NCBI GenBank assembly: GCA_029866205.1
Contig: JARWZT010000001.1
Coordinates: 62,001 to 126,000 of the forward strand
Length of the DNA: 64,000 nt
Direction of reading: 5' to 3'
DNA from: Rhodoferax sp.
GTDB taxonomy: Bacteria > Pseudomonadota > Gammaproteobacteria > Burkholderiales > Burkholderiaceae_C
Below the pieces are notes generated by a model. That model was not told the DNA's origin, did not search any database, and worked only from the letters and a program-made list of their open reading frames with translations. Positions 51,707 through 61,354 of the stretch are shown here, piece by piece (the first letter of the stretch is position 1; the number at the start of each line of letters is the position of its first letter). A program made the position numbers and the translations under genes.

Positions 51707-52537
51707 ATGGCACGCCCCATTCCGTTCTCCTATTCCTTGCTGCTGCGCACGGTGGTGGCCTGGCTCACTGCCCTGGTCTTGTTCTTCCCGCTGGGCTGGT
51801 TGGTGTTGACCGCCTTCAAAACCGAGTTGCAGGCCATCTCGGTGCCGCCGCTTTGGTGGTTCCCGCCAACGCTTGACAACTTTACTGAGGTGCAGGAGCG
51901 CAGCGACTACCTCCTCTATGCCAAAAATTCGGTGGTGACCAGCGTGGTGTCCACCCTGCTGGGACTGGCTTTGGCCGCACCGGCAGCGTATTCGATGGCT
52001 TTTTTTAAAGGCAAACACACCAAAGACATCTTGATGTGGATGCTGTCCACCAAGATGATGCCCGCCGTGGGTGCCTTGGTGCCCATCTATGTCCTTGCGC
52101 AGCGCGCTGAGTTATTGGACACGCAGCTGGGGCTGGTGATTATTTTTACCTTGTCAAATCTGCCCATCATGGTCTGGATGCTGTACTCCCAGTTCAAGGA
52201 AATCCCGCATGAAATCTTGGAGGCTGCCCGCATGGATGGAGCCACGCTCTGGCAAGAGTTTTACCGTGTGCTGCTTCCGCTGGCGGTGGGCGGCATGGCA
52301 TCCACCGGCTTGCTGTGTCTGGTGCTGTCGTGGAACGAGGCTTTCTGGAGCCTGAACCTGAGCTCGGCCAAGGCGGGCACGCTGGCCACGCTGATTGCCA
52401 GCTATTCCAGCCCCGAGGGCCTGTTCTGGGCCAAGTTGTCAGCAGCCTCATTGATGGCGATTGCGCCCATCGTGGTGTTTGGCTGGTTCAGCCAAAAGCA
52501 GCTCGTTCAAGGTTTGACCTTTGGCGCCGTCAAATAA
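51707..52537 (+). CDS. mtlG: polyol ABC transporter permease
   Basis: A 276-residue MalG-type permease with EAA loop IPHEILEAARMDGATLWQEF and a typical start (LVLFFPLGWLVLTAFKTE). Five bases after mtlF. Works with MtlF and the ATPase MtlK. Confidence 0.9.
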   Translation: MARPIPFSYSLLLRTVVAWLTALVLFFPLGWLVLTAFKTELQAISVPPLWWFPPTLDNFTEVQERSDYLLYAKNSVVTSVVSTLLGLALAAPAAYSMAFFKGKHTKDILMWMLSTKMMPAVGALVPIYVLAQRAELLDTQLGLVIIFTLSNLPIMVWMLYSQFKEIPHEILEAARMDGATLWQEFYRVLLPLAVGGMASTGLLCLVLSWNEAFWSLNLSSAKAGTLATLIASYSSPEGLFWAKLSAASLMAIAPIVVFGWFSQKQLVQGLTFGAVK

Positions 52538-52581
52538 GCGCTGCCGCCTCTATTCCCCTACCTCTTACCAGACCGGCTTTT

Positions 52582-53649
52582 ATGGCTTACCTTCAACTGA
52601 AAAAAATCGAGAAGTTCTTTGGTGACCTCCAGGTCATCAAAGGCATTGACCTGGACATCCAGCAGGGCGAATTCATCGTCTTTGTGGGGCCTTCGGGCTG
52701 CGGCAAGTCCACGCTGCTGCGCCTGATTGCCGGGCTGGAGCACATAGACGAAGGCCATCTGACCCTGGAGGGCCGTGACATCACCGACCTGCCCGCCAGC
52801 CGCCGCGACCTGGCCATGGTGTTTCAAAGCTACGCCCTGTACCCGCACATGACGGTGTACGAGAACATGAGCTTTGCCCTGAAGCTCGCCAACGTGGATG
52901 CAGCCGTCATCCAGGACAAAGTGCAGCGCGCCGCCAAGATTTTGAATCTGACCGACTACCTCCAGCGCACGCCCAAAGAGCTCTCGGGCGGCCAGCGCCA
53001 ACGCGTGGCCATTGGCCGGGCCATTGTGCGTGCGCCCAAGGTGTTTTTGTTTGACGAGCCCTTGTCCAACCTGGACGCCGCGCTACGCGGCCAGACCCGT
53101 ATCGAAATCGCCAAGCTGCACCGCGACTTGGGTGCGACCACGATTTACGTGACCCACGATCAGGTTGAAGCCATGACATTGGCCGACCGCGTGGTCGTGC
53201 TGCGCGACGGCCAGATTGAGCAAGTGGGCACCCCGCTAGAGCTCTATGACCGCCCAGCCAACCAGTTTGTGGCTCAGTTCATTGGCACGCCGCAAATGAA
53301 CTTGGTCAAAGCCGCTGATCTCCCCGGTTTGGACGCCATCTTTGGGCTGGTTTTTCCGCCCGAGGGGTTTGTCGGCTTGCGCCCTGAACACATTGCCCTG
53401 ACCGAGGCGGGCACCGGCCCGCTGCAAGCCACCGTGGATTTGGTGGAGGCGCTGGGCGCAGAGACGCTGATTTATGTCACTACTACCCAAGGTGTGGCGT
53501 TGACCGTGCGCCAGACCGAGCGCAGCGCTCTGAAGGTGGGTAGCCGGGTGGGCGTGCACATGGACGTGGACGCCGCCCACCTGTTTGACGCCCATGGCCG
53601 CATCACCCGCGCGGGTGCCAAACCGGCGGACCGCCAGAACGCAGCTTAG
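52582..53649 (+). CDS. mtlK: polyol ABC transporter ATPase
   Basis: A 355-residue MalK/UgpC-type ATPase: Walker A GPSGCGKST, Q-loop VFQSYALYPHM, signature LSGGQRQRVAIGRAIVR, Walker B VFLFDEPLSNLD, H-loop VTHDQ, then a C-terminal TOBE/OB region (GLRPEHIAL). ATG 52582 starts the conserved MAYLQLKKIEKFFGD. Energises polyol uptake. Confidence 0.92.
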   Translation: MAYLQLKKIEKFFGDLQVIKGIDLDIQQGEFIVFVGPSGCGKSTLLRLIAGLEHIDEGHLTLEGRDITDLPASRRDLAMVFQSYALYPHMTVYENMSFALKLANVDAAVIQDKVQRAAKILNLTDYLQRTPKELSGGQRQRVAIGRAIVRAPKVFLFDEPLSNLDAALRGQTRIEIAKLHRDLGATTIYVTHDQVEAMTLADRVVVLRDGQIEQVGTPLELYDRPANQFVAQFIGTPQMNLVKAADLPGLDAIFGLVFPPEGFVGLRPEHIALTEAGTGPLQATVDLVEALGAETLIYVTTTQGVALTVRQTERSALKVGSRVGVHMDVDAAHLFDAHGRITRAGAKPADRQNAA

Positions 53650-53692
53650 TTTTTGCCCTCCCGTCTTTTAGTTTTTTTCGTTTGTTACCCCT

Positions 53693-55123
53693 ATGCCATC
53701 TGATACCACCACCACCGCCAAGCGCATCCTGCACCTGGGGCTGGGCTCGTTCCACCGCGCCCATGAGGCGCTTTACATCCACCAACTGCAAGCGCTGGGC
53801 GACCACAGTTGGACGCTGGCCGGGGGCAATATCCGGCCTGATGCGCCCCAGGTTATCCAAGCGCTGATCGCCCAAGGCGGCGCCTACACGCTGGAGACGG
53901 TCACGCCCCAGGGCAAGCGCAGCTACGCCCGCATCACTTCAATCGCCGAAGTGGTGGCGGACGACGTGCACCTGGCTGGTCTGATCCGTCTGGGCGCTGA
54001 CCCGGCTACGCGCATCATCAGCTTTACCGTTACCGAGGCGGGCTACTACCTGGACGCCCAAGACCGGCTGGACTTGCAGTTCCCCGACCTACAAGCTGAT
54101 GTGGCGGCAGCCAAGGCGGGTCACACCAACTCGGCGGGCAGCACCATTTACGGGGCACTCACCGCCATCCTGCGCGCGCGCCGTGCCGCCGACGCGGGCC
54201 CGTTGACGCTGCTCAACTGCGACAACCTGCGCCACAACGGCGACCGCTCACGCAGCGGCTTGTTGCAATTTTTGACCCTGGTGGGCGACGTCGAACTGCT
54301 GGCCTGGGTACAAAGCCACACCAGCAGCCCCAATGCCATGGTGGACCGCATCACCCCGCGCCCCACACCCGCCGTCGCCGAGCGCGTGCTGGCCGCCACC
54401 GGCCAGGCCGACGCCGCCGCGCTGATGGGCGAGAGCTTTATCCAATGGGTGATTGAAGAAAATTTCATCGCCGGGCGGCCGCAATGGGAGCGCGTGGGTG
54501 TGGAAATGGTGCAGTCGGTACAGGCCTACGAAGAGGCCAAAATCCGCCTGCTCAACGCCACCCACAGCTGCATCGCTTGGGCGGGCACGCTGGTGGGCTA
54601 CCAGTTCATCCATGAAGGAACCCACGATGCGGCCATTCGCCAAATGGCGTTTGACTACGTGACCAACGACACCATACCGGTGCTCGACACGCCCACGCAC
54701 CCCAGCCCGATCAACCTGGCCCGCTACCGCGATGTGGTGCTGGACCGCTTTGGCAACCCTGCGATTGCCGACACCAATCAGCGCGTGGCCATGGACGGAT
54801 TTAGCAAGATTCCCGGCTTCATTGCGCCTACCGTGCGCGAGCGCCTGGCGACTGGTGGTTCGATTGCCAGCGTTGCGGTGTTGCCTGCTTTGTTTTTGGC
54901 GTATTTGCAGCGTTGGCACGCGGGGCAAATCAGCTATACCTACCAAGATCAGGCGATGGACCCTGCGGTGGCGCACGGCATCTGCGAAGCCCCCGATCCG
55001 GTGGCCGCTTTTTGTGCCGACGCCACTTTGTGGGGCGAGCTGGCCGGTGACGCAAGGCTGGTGAGCGCCGTGCGCGCAGCCTATGCCCAAGTACAGTTAT
55101 TCGTTCAAAGGAAAATCACATGA
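53693..55123 (+). CDS. mtlD: mannitol/arabitol 2-dehydrogenase family protein
   Basis: A 476-residue polyol-specific long-chain dehydrogenase: N-terminal HLGLGSFHRAHEA cofactor region, VTEAGYYLD, and the catalytic KIRLLNATHSCIAW with Lys, Asn and His. Oxidises mannitol to fructose or arabitol to xylulose; the adjacent xylulokinase suggests arabitol is at least one substrate. Its stop overlaps the next gene (ATGA). Confidence 0.9.
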   Translation: MPSDTTTTAKRILHLGLGSFHRAHEALYIHQLQALGDHSWTLAGGNIRPDAPQVIQALIAQGGAYTLETVTPQGKRSYARITSIAEVVADDVHLAGLIRLGADPATRIISFTVTEAGYYLDAQDRLDLQFPDLQADVAAAKAGHTNSAGSTIYGALTAILRARRAADAGPLTLLNCDNLRHNGDRSRSGLLQFLTLVGDVELLAWVQSHTSSPNAMVDRITPRPTPAVAERVLAATGQADAAALMGESFIQWVIEENFIAGRPQWERVGVEMVQSVQAYEEAKIRLLNATHSCIAWAGTLVGYQFIHEGTHDAAIRQMAFDYVTNDTIPVLDTPTHPSPINLARYRDVVLDRFGNPAIADTNQRVAMDGFSKIPGFIAPTVRERLATGGSIASVAVLPALFLAYLQRWHAGQISYTYQDQAMDPAVAHGICEAPDPVAAFCADATLWGELAGDARLVSAVRAAYAQVQLFVQRKIT

Positions 55124-55908
55124 CGCAAACACTTCAGGGCAAACACGCGCTATTGACTGGCGCTGCCGGTGGTATCGGTTTGGCTGTGGCCGGGGCCTAT
55201 TTGCAGGCGGGTGCCCATTGCACTGTGGCGGACATCGGCGCCCAACCCACTCCCGAGTTGACTGCGCTGATGGCCAGCCATCCCCAGAACTTGCAATACA
55301 TCCCAACTGATGTGACACGCAGTGCGCAGATCGACGCGCTGGTGATTGCGGCCAGTGCGCGTTTTGGAAGCATTACGACACTTTTCAACAACGCCGCTAT
55401 TTTTGATATGGCACCGCTGCTGGAGAGCGACGAGGCCATGTATGACAAGATTTTTGCTGTCAACGTGAAGGGCGCTTTTTTTGTCATGCAAAAAGTCCTG
55501 GCCCACATGGTGGCGCAGGGCGTGCAGGGTGGCTCCGTGGTGAATATGGCCAGCCAGGCCGGGCGCCGTGGTGAGGCCTTGGTGTCACACTACTGCGCCA
55601 GCAAGGCCGCTGTGATCAGCTACACCCAAAGCGCTGCCTTGGCCATGGCGCCGCACAAAATTCGCGTGAACGGCATTTCGCCTGGCGTGATTGCTACACC
55701 CATGTGGAAAAACGTAGATGCACTTTTTGCCAAGTACGAAAATCTGCCTTTGGGTGAGAAGAAAAGGCGCGTCGGTGAGGCGGTGCCTCTGGGGTACATG
55801 GGCGATCCCACCGATATTTGTGGCGCAGCCGTGTTTTTGGCCAGCGATGCGGCCTCTTACATCACCGCGCAAACGCTCAACGTGGACGGTGGCAACGTCA
55901 TGTCCTGA
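55120..55908 (+). CDS. sorbitol/L-iditol 2-dehydrogenase-like SDR
   Basis: A 262-residue classical SDR: TGAAGGIGLAVA, NNAA, NMASQAGRRGE and YCASKAAV active site, ending in a Gly-rich NVDGGNVMS. Resembles SmoS of Rhodobacter, which oxidises sorbitol to fructose. Translationally coupled to mtlD, widening the polyol range of the operon. Confidence 0.85.
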   Translation: MTQTLQGKHALLTGAAGGIGLAVAGAYLQAGAHCTVADIGAQPTPELTALMASHPQNLQYIPTDVTRSAQIDALVIAASARFGSITTLFNNAAIFDMAPLLESDEAMYDKIFAVNVKGAFFVMQKVLAHMVAQGVQGGSVVNMASQAGRRGEALVSHYCASKAAVISYTQSAALAMAPHKIRVNGISPGVIATPMWKNVDALFAKYENLPLGEKKRRVGEAVPLGYMGDPTDICGAAVFLASDAASYITAQTLNVDGGNVMS

Positions 55909-55928
55909 AGCCATTGGCTGATAGTTTT

Positions 55929-56864
55929 ATGCGAACCGCCAAGGGAACCGTTCCTCGCCAGCTCAAACCCGAACTGGAGCATGACCACAGTCGCTCACCC
56001 GCACTGGGCTATGAGTCACCCGACGAAGTGGGCATCATCCGCTGTCTGGCGCATGGCTTCCCCACGCCACTGGCACGCTGGCATTACCACGACGAATACG
56101 AGTTGCACCTGATCACGGCCACCTCCGGGAAGGCATTTGTAGGGGACTGGATCGGCCAATTTCAGCCCGGCCATTTGGTACTCACCGGGCCGCGTCTGCC
56201 GCACAACTGGGTGACCATGGACCTGCCCGAAGGCGGAGTGGCTGAACGTGACCTGGTGATCCAGTTTCCGCACAGCCCGATTGAAGAGGCCAGCCGGCAT
56301 ATTCCAGAAATGCGGGAGGTGCTGCTACTACTGGAGCGGGCCAAGCACGGCATTGAGTTTTTTGACATCTATCCGAAGGCCTTGCAGCACTGGCGCAGCG
56401 TCAAAGCGGCGCAGGGGCTGGCGCGATTTGGCGCTTTCTGCACTTTTTTGAGCGAACTGGCGCAGTGCAAGGACTACCGACTTCTGTCCAACGCGCAGCT
56501 CCAAGGCGTGGACAACGACGCCCAGCTGGACCAGATCAATGCCATCCTGAGCCGCATTACCGACAACTTGAGCGAAAACGTATCGGCTTCGGACCTGGCC
56601 CGTGAACTGGGCATGAATGACAGCCGTTTTAGTCGCTTCTTTCGGCGCGCCACGGGCAACACCTTCACCGACTTTGTAAATCACGTGCGCATCAACCGCG
56701 CTTGCCAGTGGCTGATGGAGTCGGACCGACCCATTACCAACATTGGCTTTGACGTGGGCTTTAACAATATTGCCAACTTCAATCGCCGCTTCCTGGACAT
56801 CAAAGGCATGACCCCGCGCGAATACCGGCGCCAAGTTGCCAACCGGTTCGGCATCAAAAAATAA
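55929..56864 (+). CDS. mtlR: AraC-family regulator of the polyol operon
   Basis: A 311-residue AraC/XylS protein: N-terminal cupin-like sensing domain (HYHDEYELHLI; GHLVLTGPRLPHNW) and two C-terminal HTH units (SASDLARELGMNDSRFSRFF; ITNIGFDVGFNNIANFNRRF). In Pseudomonas fluorescens the AraC protein MtlR activates the mannitol operon. It lies between the SDR and xylB, same strand, likely in the operon. Confidence 0.85.
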   Translation: MRTAKGTVPRQLKPELEHDHSRSPALGYESPDEVGIIRCLAHGFPTPLARWHYHDEYELHLITATSGKAFVGDWIGQFQPGHLVLTGPRLPHNWVTMDLPEGGVAERDLVIQFPHSPIEEASRHIPEMREVLLLLERAKHGIEFFDIYPKALQHWRSVKAAQGLARFGAFCTFLSELAQCKDYRLLSNAQLQGVDNDAQLDQINAILSRITDNLSENVSASDLARELGMNDSRFSRFFRRATGNTFTDFVNHVRINRACQWLMESDRPITNIGFDVGFNNIANFNRRFLDIKGMTPREYRRQVANRFGIKK

Positions 56865-56881
56865 AAGCGATCTCACACCAG

Positions 56882-58354
56882 ATGTACCTCGGAATAGACC
56901 TCGGAACCTCGGGCATCAAGCTGCTGCTGCTCGACGACGAACACCATATCCGCGCCACCGCAGATGCCGGTCTGACGGTGCAGCAACCGCATCCCACCTG
57001 GAGCGAGCAAAGCCCCCAGGCCTGGTGGCAGGCGCTAGAGCAGGCGGTAGCCGAGTTGCGCTCCAGCGCCCCCGAGGCCTGGCGCCAAGTGCGCGCCATG
57101 GGCTTGTCCGGGCAGATGCACGGTGCGGTGGTACTTGATGGTGCCGGTCAGGTACTGCGTCCTGCCATTTTGTGGAACGATGGCCGCGCGGGCGCCGAGT
57201 GCGCGGCGCTAGAGGCCGCCGTGCCCGACTCCCGCCAAATTACCGGCAATCTGGCCATGCCCGGTTTTACTGCGCCCAAATTGCTGTGGCTGCGCACGCA
57301 CGAGCGCGCGCTGTTTGCGCAAATTCGCCAGGTACTGTTGCCAAAAGATTGGTTAGGCCTGCAACTCACTGGCGAGGCGGTGAGCGAGATGTCCGACGCC
57401 TCGGGCACTTTGTGGATGGACGTGGCCCAGCGCCAGTGGAGCACCACCACGCTGGCGGCCTGCGGGCTGGATATCTCGCACATGCCGCGCTTGGTCGAAG
57501 GCAGCGCCATGCGTGGCCGATTGCTGCCCGCATTGGCGCATCGCTGGGGCTTGTCAGAGGCAGTGCAAGTGGCGGGCGGTGGAGGCGACAACGCTGCTAG
57601 CGCCGTGGGTGTGGGTGCGGTGCGGGTGGGCCAGGGCTTTGTGTCTTTGGGCACCTCGGGCGTGCTGTTCTTGGTGGGTGGAACTTACCAAGCGGCGCCA
57701 GAGCTGGCGGTGCATGCATTTGCCCATGCGCTGCCGCAGCGCTGGCACCAGATGGCGGTGATGCTGAGCGCGGCCAGCGCCTTTGGCTGGGTCACTCAGC
57801 TCACCGGGAGCACCAGCGAGGCGCAGCTATCGCAGGCGGTAGAGGGGTTGACGCCTGCGCAACGCGGGTGCGCCCCCATTTTTCTGCCCTACCTGAGTGG
57901 CGAACGCACTCCTCACAATAACCCCCACGCCAGCGGCAGCTTTGTCGGCCTGCGGACCGAGCATGGCGCAGCCGACCTAGCCTATGCCGTGATGGAGGGC
58001 GTGTGCTTTGGCCTGATGGACGGCCAAGCCGCAATGGCCCAAGGTGCCACGCACACCGGTGGCCCCGGCCCGGCGCTCAGCCTAGTAGGTGGCGGCGCGC
58101 GCAGCGACACCTGGGGCCAAATACTGGCTAGCGGATTGAACTGCCCGCTGCAGCGCCCCATAGGCGCACATGCGGCCGCAGCCCTGGGTGCGGCGCGCCT
58201 GGCGTGGATGGCCGATGGTGGCGCTGAGGCGGACGTTTGTGTGCCCCTGCCCGCGAGCCACACCTTTGCGCCCGACGCCTCGCAGCGCGCGCTCTTGCTG
58301 GCACGGTACGACCGCTTTTCCGCCCTGTACCCGGCGTTACGCGACCTCTTCTAG
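56882..58354 (+). CDS. xylB: xylulokinase
   Basis: A 490-residue FGGY kinase: YLGIDLGTSGIKLLLLDD, GLSGQMHGAVVLD, ILWNDGRAGAEC, LPYLSGERTPHNN and GGGARSDTWGQILASG. Phosphorylates D-xylulose to enter the pentose phosphate pathway. Seventeen bases after the AraC gene and last of the polyol operon; the MtlD product from arabitol would be its substrate. Confidence 0.92.
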   Translation: MYLGIDLGTSGIKLLLLDDEHHIRATADAGLTVQQPHPTWSEQSPQAWWQALEQAVAELRSSAPEAWRQVRAMGLSGQMHGAVVLDGAGQVLRPAILWNDGRAGAECAALEAAVPDSRQITGNLAMPGFTAPKLLWLRTHERALFAQIRQVLLPKDWLGLQLTGEAVSEMSDASGTLWMDVAQRQWSTTTLAACGLDISHMPRLVEGSAMRGRLLPALAHRWGLSEAVQVAGGGGDNAASAVGVGAVRVGQGFVSLGTSGVLFLVGGTYQAAPELAVHAFAHALPQRWHQMAVMLSAASAFGWVTQLTGSTSEAQLSQAVEGLTPAQRGCAPIFLPYLSGERTPHNNPHASGSFVGLRTEHGAADLAYAVMEGVCFGLMDGQAAMAQGATHTGGPGPALSLVGGGARSDTWGQILASGLNCPLQRPIGAHAAAALGAARLAWMADGGAEADVCVPLPASHTFAPDASQRALLLARYDRFSALYPALRDLF

Positions 58355-58790
58355 ACCTTGGCACCCTTTCCCTCGCTTAGAGAGACCGCTATTGGTAAAT
58401 CAGGGGCTGGCAGGGACGGCAACGGAATTCAATAACTCTCCAGCAATGGATTTGAGTGACTGTTAACGCGGCAAATAAGTCTTTCCGTATTCAGCGAACA
58501 AAGAAAGACTCCCGCCCTCTGCCCATCCTCCAATCTCACACCACCAACCCCTCCAGAGCCACCAGATCCCTGAACACCATATCCTTTGCCAGCGCAAAGT
58601 GTTTGCGGCCGCAGGCGATCATTAGGTTTTCTTCGTGGCGGCTACAAAAGGCGGGCTTCATTCGGATTTGTGCGGGCTGCAGATGAGATTGGGCGCAAGC
58701 GCGGCGTCGGTGATGCATCTGTTTGCAAGTCACCCCATGACCAAACGCCACGCCAGCGCCCGTGTGGGGCCAAGCCGCTACAGTTGGCGC
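58355..58790. other. 436-base spacer; inverted repeat and a possible minus-strand relic
   Basis: An 8-bp perfect inverted repeat AGTCTTTC (58478-58485) / GAAAGACT (58503-58510) has no U-run. On the minus strand, about 58536-58660, a frame reads HEENLMIACGRKHFALAKDM and continues to a stop; it looks protein-like but I do not recognise it and see no good start. The end of the spacer should hold the promoter of the EamA gene. Confidence 0.35.
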
Positions 58791-59717
58791 ATGAACACCA
58801 AACAAGAAACCTTGGGGCTGTGGCTGGGCCTGCTGGGCGTGGCGATTTTTGCCGTGACCCTGCCCATGACGCGGCTCGCCACCGGCACGGCGGCCGATCC
58901 GCAGCTCTCGGCTTGGTTCATTACCTTTGCACGGGCCGCGCTGGCGGGGGGCTTGTCGATTGTTTTTTTGCTGGTGACACGTTCGCCCTGGCCCTTGTCG
59001 ACCCAGCGCCTGCCCTTGCTGATGGCGCTGTTGGGCAACGCCATTGGTTTTCCGCTGCTCTTGGGTTTGGCGCTGCGCCAGGTGACCTCGGGCCACGCGG
59101 CGGTGTTTACCGCTTTGCTGCCCCTGGCCACCGCCGCCATGTCGGCCTGGGTCTTGCACCAGCGCGCGCGCCTGGGGTTTTGGCTGTGTGCCGGGCTGGG
59201 TGCACTGCTGGTGGCTGCGTTTTCATTGCTGCGGGCGCACCAGATGGGGCAGGGCTTTGGCCTGGAATGGGCCGATTTGCTGCTCTTGGGCGCGATTGCG
59301 TCCGCTGCGGTGGGTTATGTCTTTGGCGCGCAGGTCACACCCGCCTTGGGCGCTGAGCGGGTGATCTGCTGGGTTTGCGTTATGGCCTTGCCGCTGACCG
59401 TGCCTGGCGCGCTCTTGCACTGGCCCGAGCAGGCTATCCGCACCACGTCGTGGCTGGCCCTGGGCTATGTGGGCGTGTTTTCGATGTGGGCCGGCTTTTT
59501 TGCGTGGTTTCGGGGTCTGGCCCTGGGGGGGGCGCTGCGGGTCAGTCAGGTGCAATTGATCCAACCCTTTCTCAGCATTCTTGCGGCGGTACCGCTCTTG
59601 GGTGAACCGCTGGAGGCCATGACCGTGGGCTTTGCCTTGGCCGTGGTGGCGGTGGTCTTTTTGGGCAAGCGCCTGTCAACCGGGCCGGTCGCCGTGCCAG
59701 CGCGGGGTGGCGCGTGA
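58791..59717 (+). CDS. EamA/DMT-family transporter
   Basis: A 308-residue inner-membrane protein with about ten hydrophobic segments in two EamA repeats (PLLLGLALRQVTSGHAAVFT; later LGGALRVSQVQLIQPFLSIL). Members export metabolites such as amino acids. ATG 58791 follows the pattern MNTKQETLGLWLGLLGVAIF. Overlaps the LysE gene downstream (GTGA). Confidence 0.88.
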   Translation: MNTKQETLGLWLGLLGVAIFAVTLPMTRLATGTAADPQLSAWFITFARAALAGGLSIVFLLVTRSPWPLSTQRLPLLMALLGNAIGFPLLLGLALRQVTSGHAAVFTALLPLATAAMSAWVLHQRARLGFWLCAGLGALLVAAFSLLRAHQMGQGFGLEWADLLLLGAIASAAVGYVFGAQVTPALGAERVICWVCVMALPLTVPGALLHWPEQAIRTTSWLALGYVGVFSMWAGFFAWFRGLALGGALRVSQVQLIQPFLSILAAVPLLGEPLEAMTVGFALAVVAVVFLGKRLSTGPVAVPARGGA

Positions 59718-60313
59718 ACCAGGAGTTGCTGTTCGCCGCGGGCGCCTTTATTTTGGCAAGCACGCTCACGCCGGGTCCCAACAACACCATGCTCATGGCC
59801 TCGGGCGTCAACTTTGGCCTGCGCCGTACGCTGCGCCATTTGGCGGGGGTGCAAATCGGTTTCGGTATTTTGCTGCTGGCCGTGGGCGCAGGCTTGCATG
59901 CGGTGATGGCGCAGTTTCCTGAGTTTTACGATGTTCTGCGGTTGGCGGGTGCTGGCTATATGCTGGTCATCGCCTGGAAGCTGGCCACCGCCCAAAGCGC
60001 AAGCGCCGACCTGCAGCGTCCGGCGCACCCCATGGGTTTTTGGGCCGCGGTGGCGTTTCAGTGGGTCAATCCCAAGGCGTGGGTCATGGCGGTGACTTTT
60101 ATGAGCACCTACCCACCGGCGCATGCCAGCCTGCTTCAGATCGCACCGCTGGTGCTGCTGTTTGTGGCCTTGGGCAGTCCGTGTTCTGCGGTTTGGGCGG
60201 GTTTTGGCAGCGCGATGCGCAGCTTTTTACAGGAGCCCAAACGCCTGCGCGTGTTCAACATCACGATGGCGCTGGCTTTGGTGGCGTCTCTTTATCCCAT
60301 GCTCAAGCCATGA
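59714..60313 (+). CDS. LysE-family exporter
   Basis: A 199-residue six-helix exporter starting at GTG 59714: TLTPGPNNTMLMASGVNFGL and QWVNPKAWVMAVTF are the LysE signatures. It overlaps both neighbours by four bases (GTGA and ATGA), so the three genes are translationally coupled. Substrate unknown. Confidence 0.87.
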   Translation: MNQELLFAAGAFILASTLTPGPNNTMLMASGVNFGLRRTLRHLAGVQIGFGILLLAVGAGLHAVMAQFPEFYDVLRLAGAGYMLVIAWKLATAQSASADLQRPAHPMGFWAAVAFQWVNPKAWVMAVTFMSTYPPAHASLLQIAPLVLLFVALGSPCSAVWAGFGSAMRSFLQEPKRLRVFNITMALALVASLYPMLKP

Positions 60314-61284
60314 TCCACCGCCCCTTCAAACAAGTTGACGTATTCACCGCCACCGCCTACCTGGGCAACGCGCTTGCCGTGGTGCTGGACGGCCAGGGTT
60401 TGACAGACGCGCAAATGCAAAACTTTGCGCGCTGGACCAATCTGTCCGAGACCACGTTTTTGCTGCCGCCCACGCTTGAGGCGGCAGCGGCCGGGGCCGA
60501 CTACCAGGTGCGCATTTTTGCGCCCGGTTATGAGATGCCTTTTGCCGGCCACCCCACGCTGGGCAGCTGCCACGCGTGGCTACAAGCCGGGGGCGTGCCG
60601 CGCGACCCGGCGCGGGTGGTGCAGCAGTGCAAGGCAGGCTTGGTGGCGATTAGCCGCACGCCCGAGGCGGCGGCGCCGGGCGGACACCGTCTGGCTTTTG
60701 CCGCGCCGCCGCTGGTGCGCCGCGCGCCCACGCCTGAGCTGGGCGCCGCATTGGCCGGTGCACTGGGCTTGCACGCGCGCCAGATTCTTGCCGCCCAGCA
60801 CCTGTGCAATGGCCCGCAGCATTTTGGTTTTTTGGTGGACGACGCTGCGACCGTGCTGGCGCTGGAGCCCGATGTGGCGGCACTGGGGCGTTTGTTGCCG
60901 CAGTACGGCATCAGCGGTGTGGGGCTGGCGGCAGTGGCCTCGGAGCCTGCAGCGCCAGGCTTGATCGGGCGTTCCAATCGCGAGGCGCGCGCTTTTGGCG
61001 GTAGCGCCCCGGCGGCGGCGCAGCCGGCCGATACGCCCACGGTGGAAGTGCGCTTCTTTTTCTCTACCGGGCCGCAGATTACCGAAGACCCGGTTACCGG
61101 CAGCTTCAACGCCAGCATGGCGCAGTGGCTGATTGCCGAAGGCCACGCCCCGAGCCACTACACCGCCGCCCAGGGTGCCTGTTTGGGCGTCGAGGGCCGG
61201 GTGCACATTGCCCAAGACGCCAGCGGCCAGGTCTGGGTGGGGGGTGATGTCGTGACCTGTGTGGACGGACAGGTTTTGCTCTGA
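60310..61284 (+). CDS. PhzF-family isomerase
   Basis: A 324-residue PhzF-like protein: QVDVFTATAYLGNALAVVLD, the catalytic Glu in NLSETTFLL (~residue 46), RIFAPGYEMPFAGHPTLGSC, and a C-terminal EDPVTGSFNASMAQWL. Members isomerise or epimerise small acids; the role of most is unknown. Coupled to two exporters upstream. Confidence 0.87.
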   Translation: MIHRPFKQVDVFTATAYLGNALAVVLDGQGLTDAQMQNFARWTNLSETTFLLPPTLEAAAAGADYQVRIFAPGYEMPFAGHPTLGSCHAWLQAGGVPRDPARVVQQCKAGLVAISRTPEAAAPGGHRLAFAAPPLVRRAPTPELGAALAGALGLHARQILAAQHLCNGPQHFGFLVDDAATVLALEPDVAALGRLLPQYGISGVGLAAVASEPAAPGLIGRSNREARAFGGSAPAAAQPADTPTVEVRFFFSTGPQITEDPVTGSFNASMAQWLIAEGHAPSHYTAAQGACLGVEGRVHIAQDASGQVWVGGDVVTCVDGQVLL

Positions 61285-61354
61285 AAAATCTGAAATACTC
61301 AACCCAGACTCCAACTGCCGCCGCCTTGGCGCCGGCCTGCGCAAAAGAACTTCT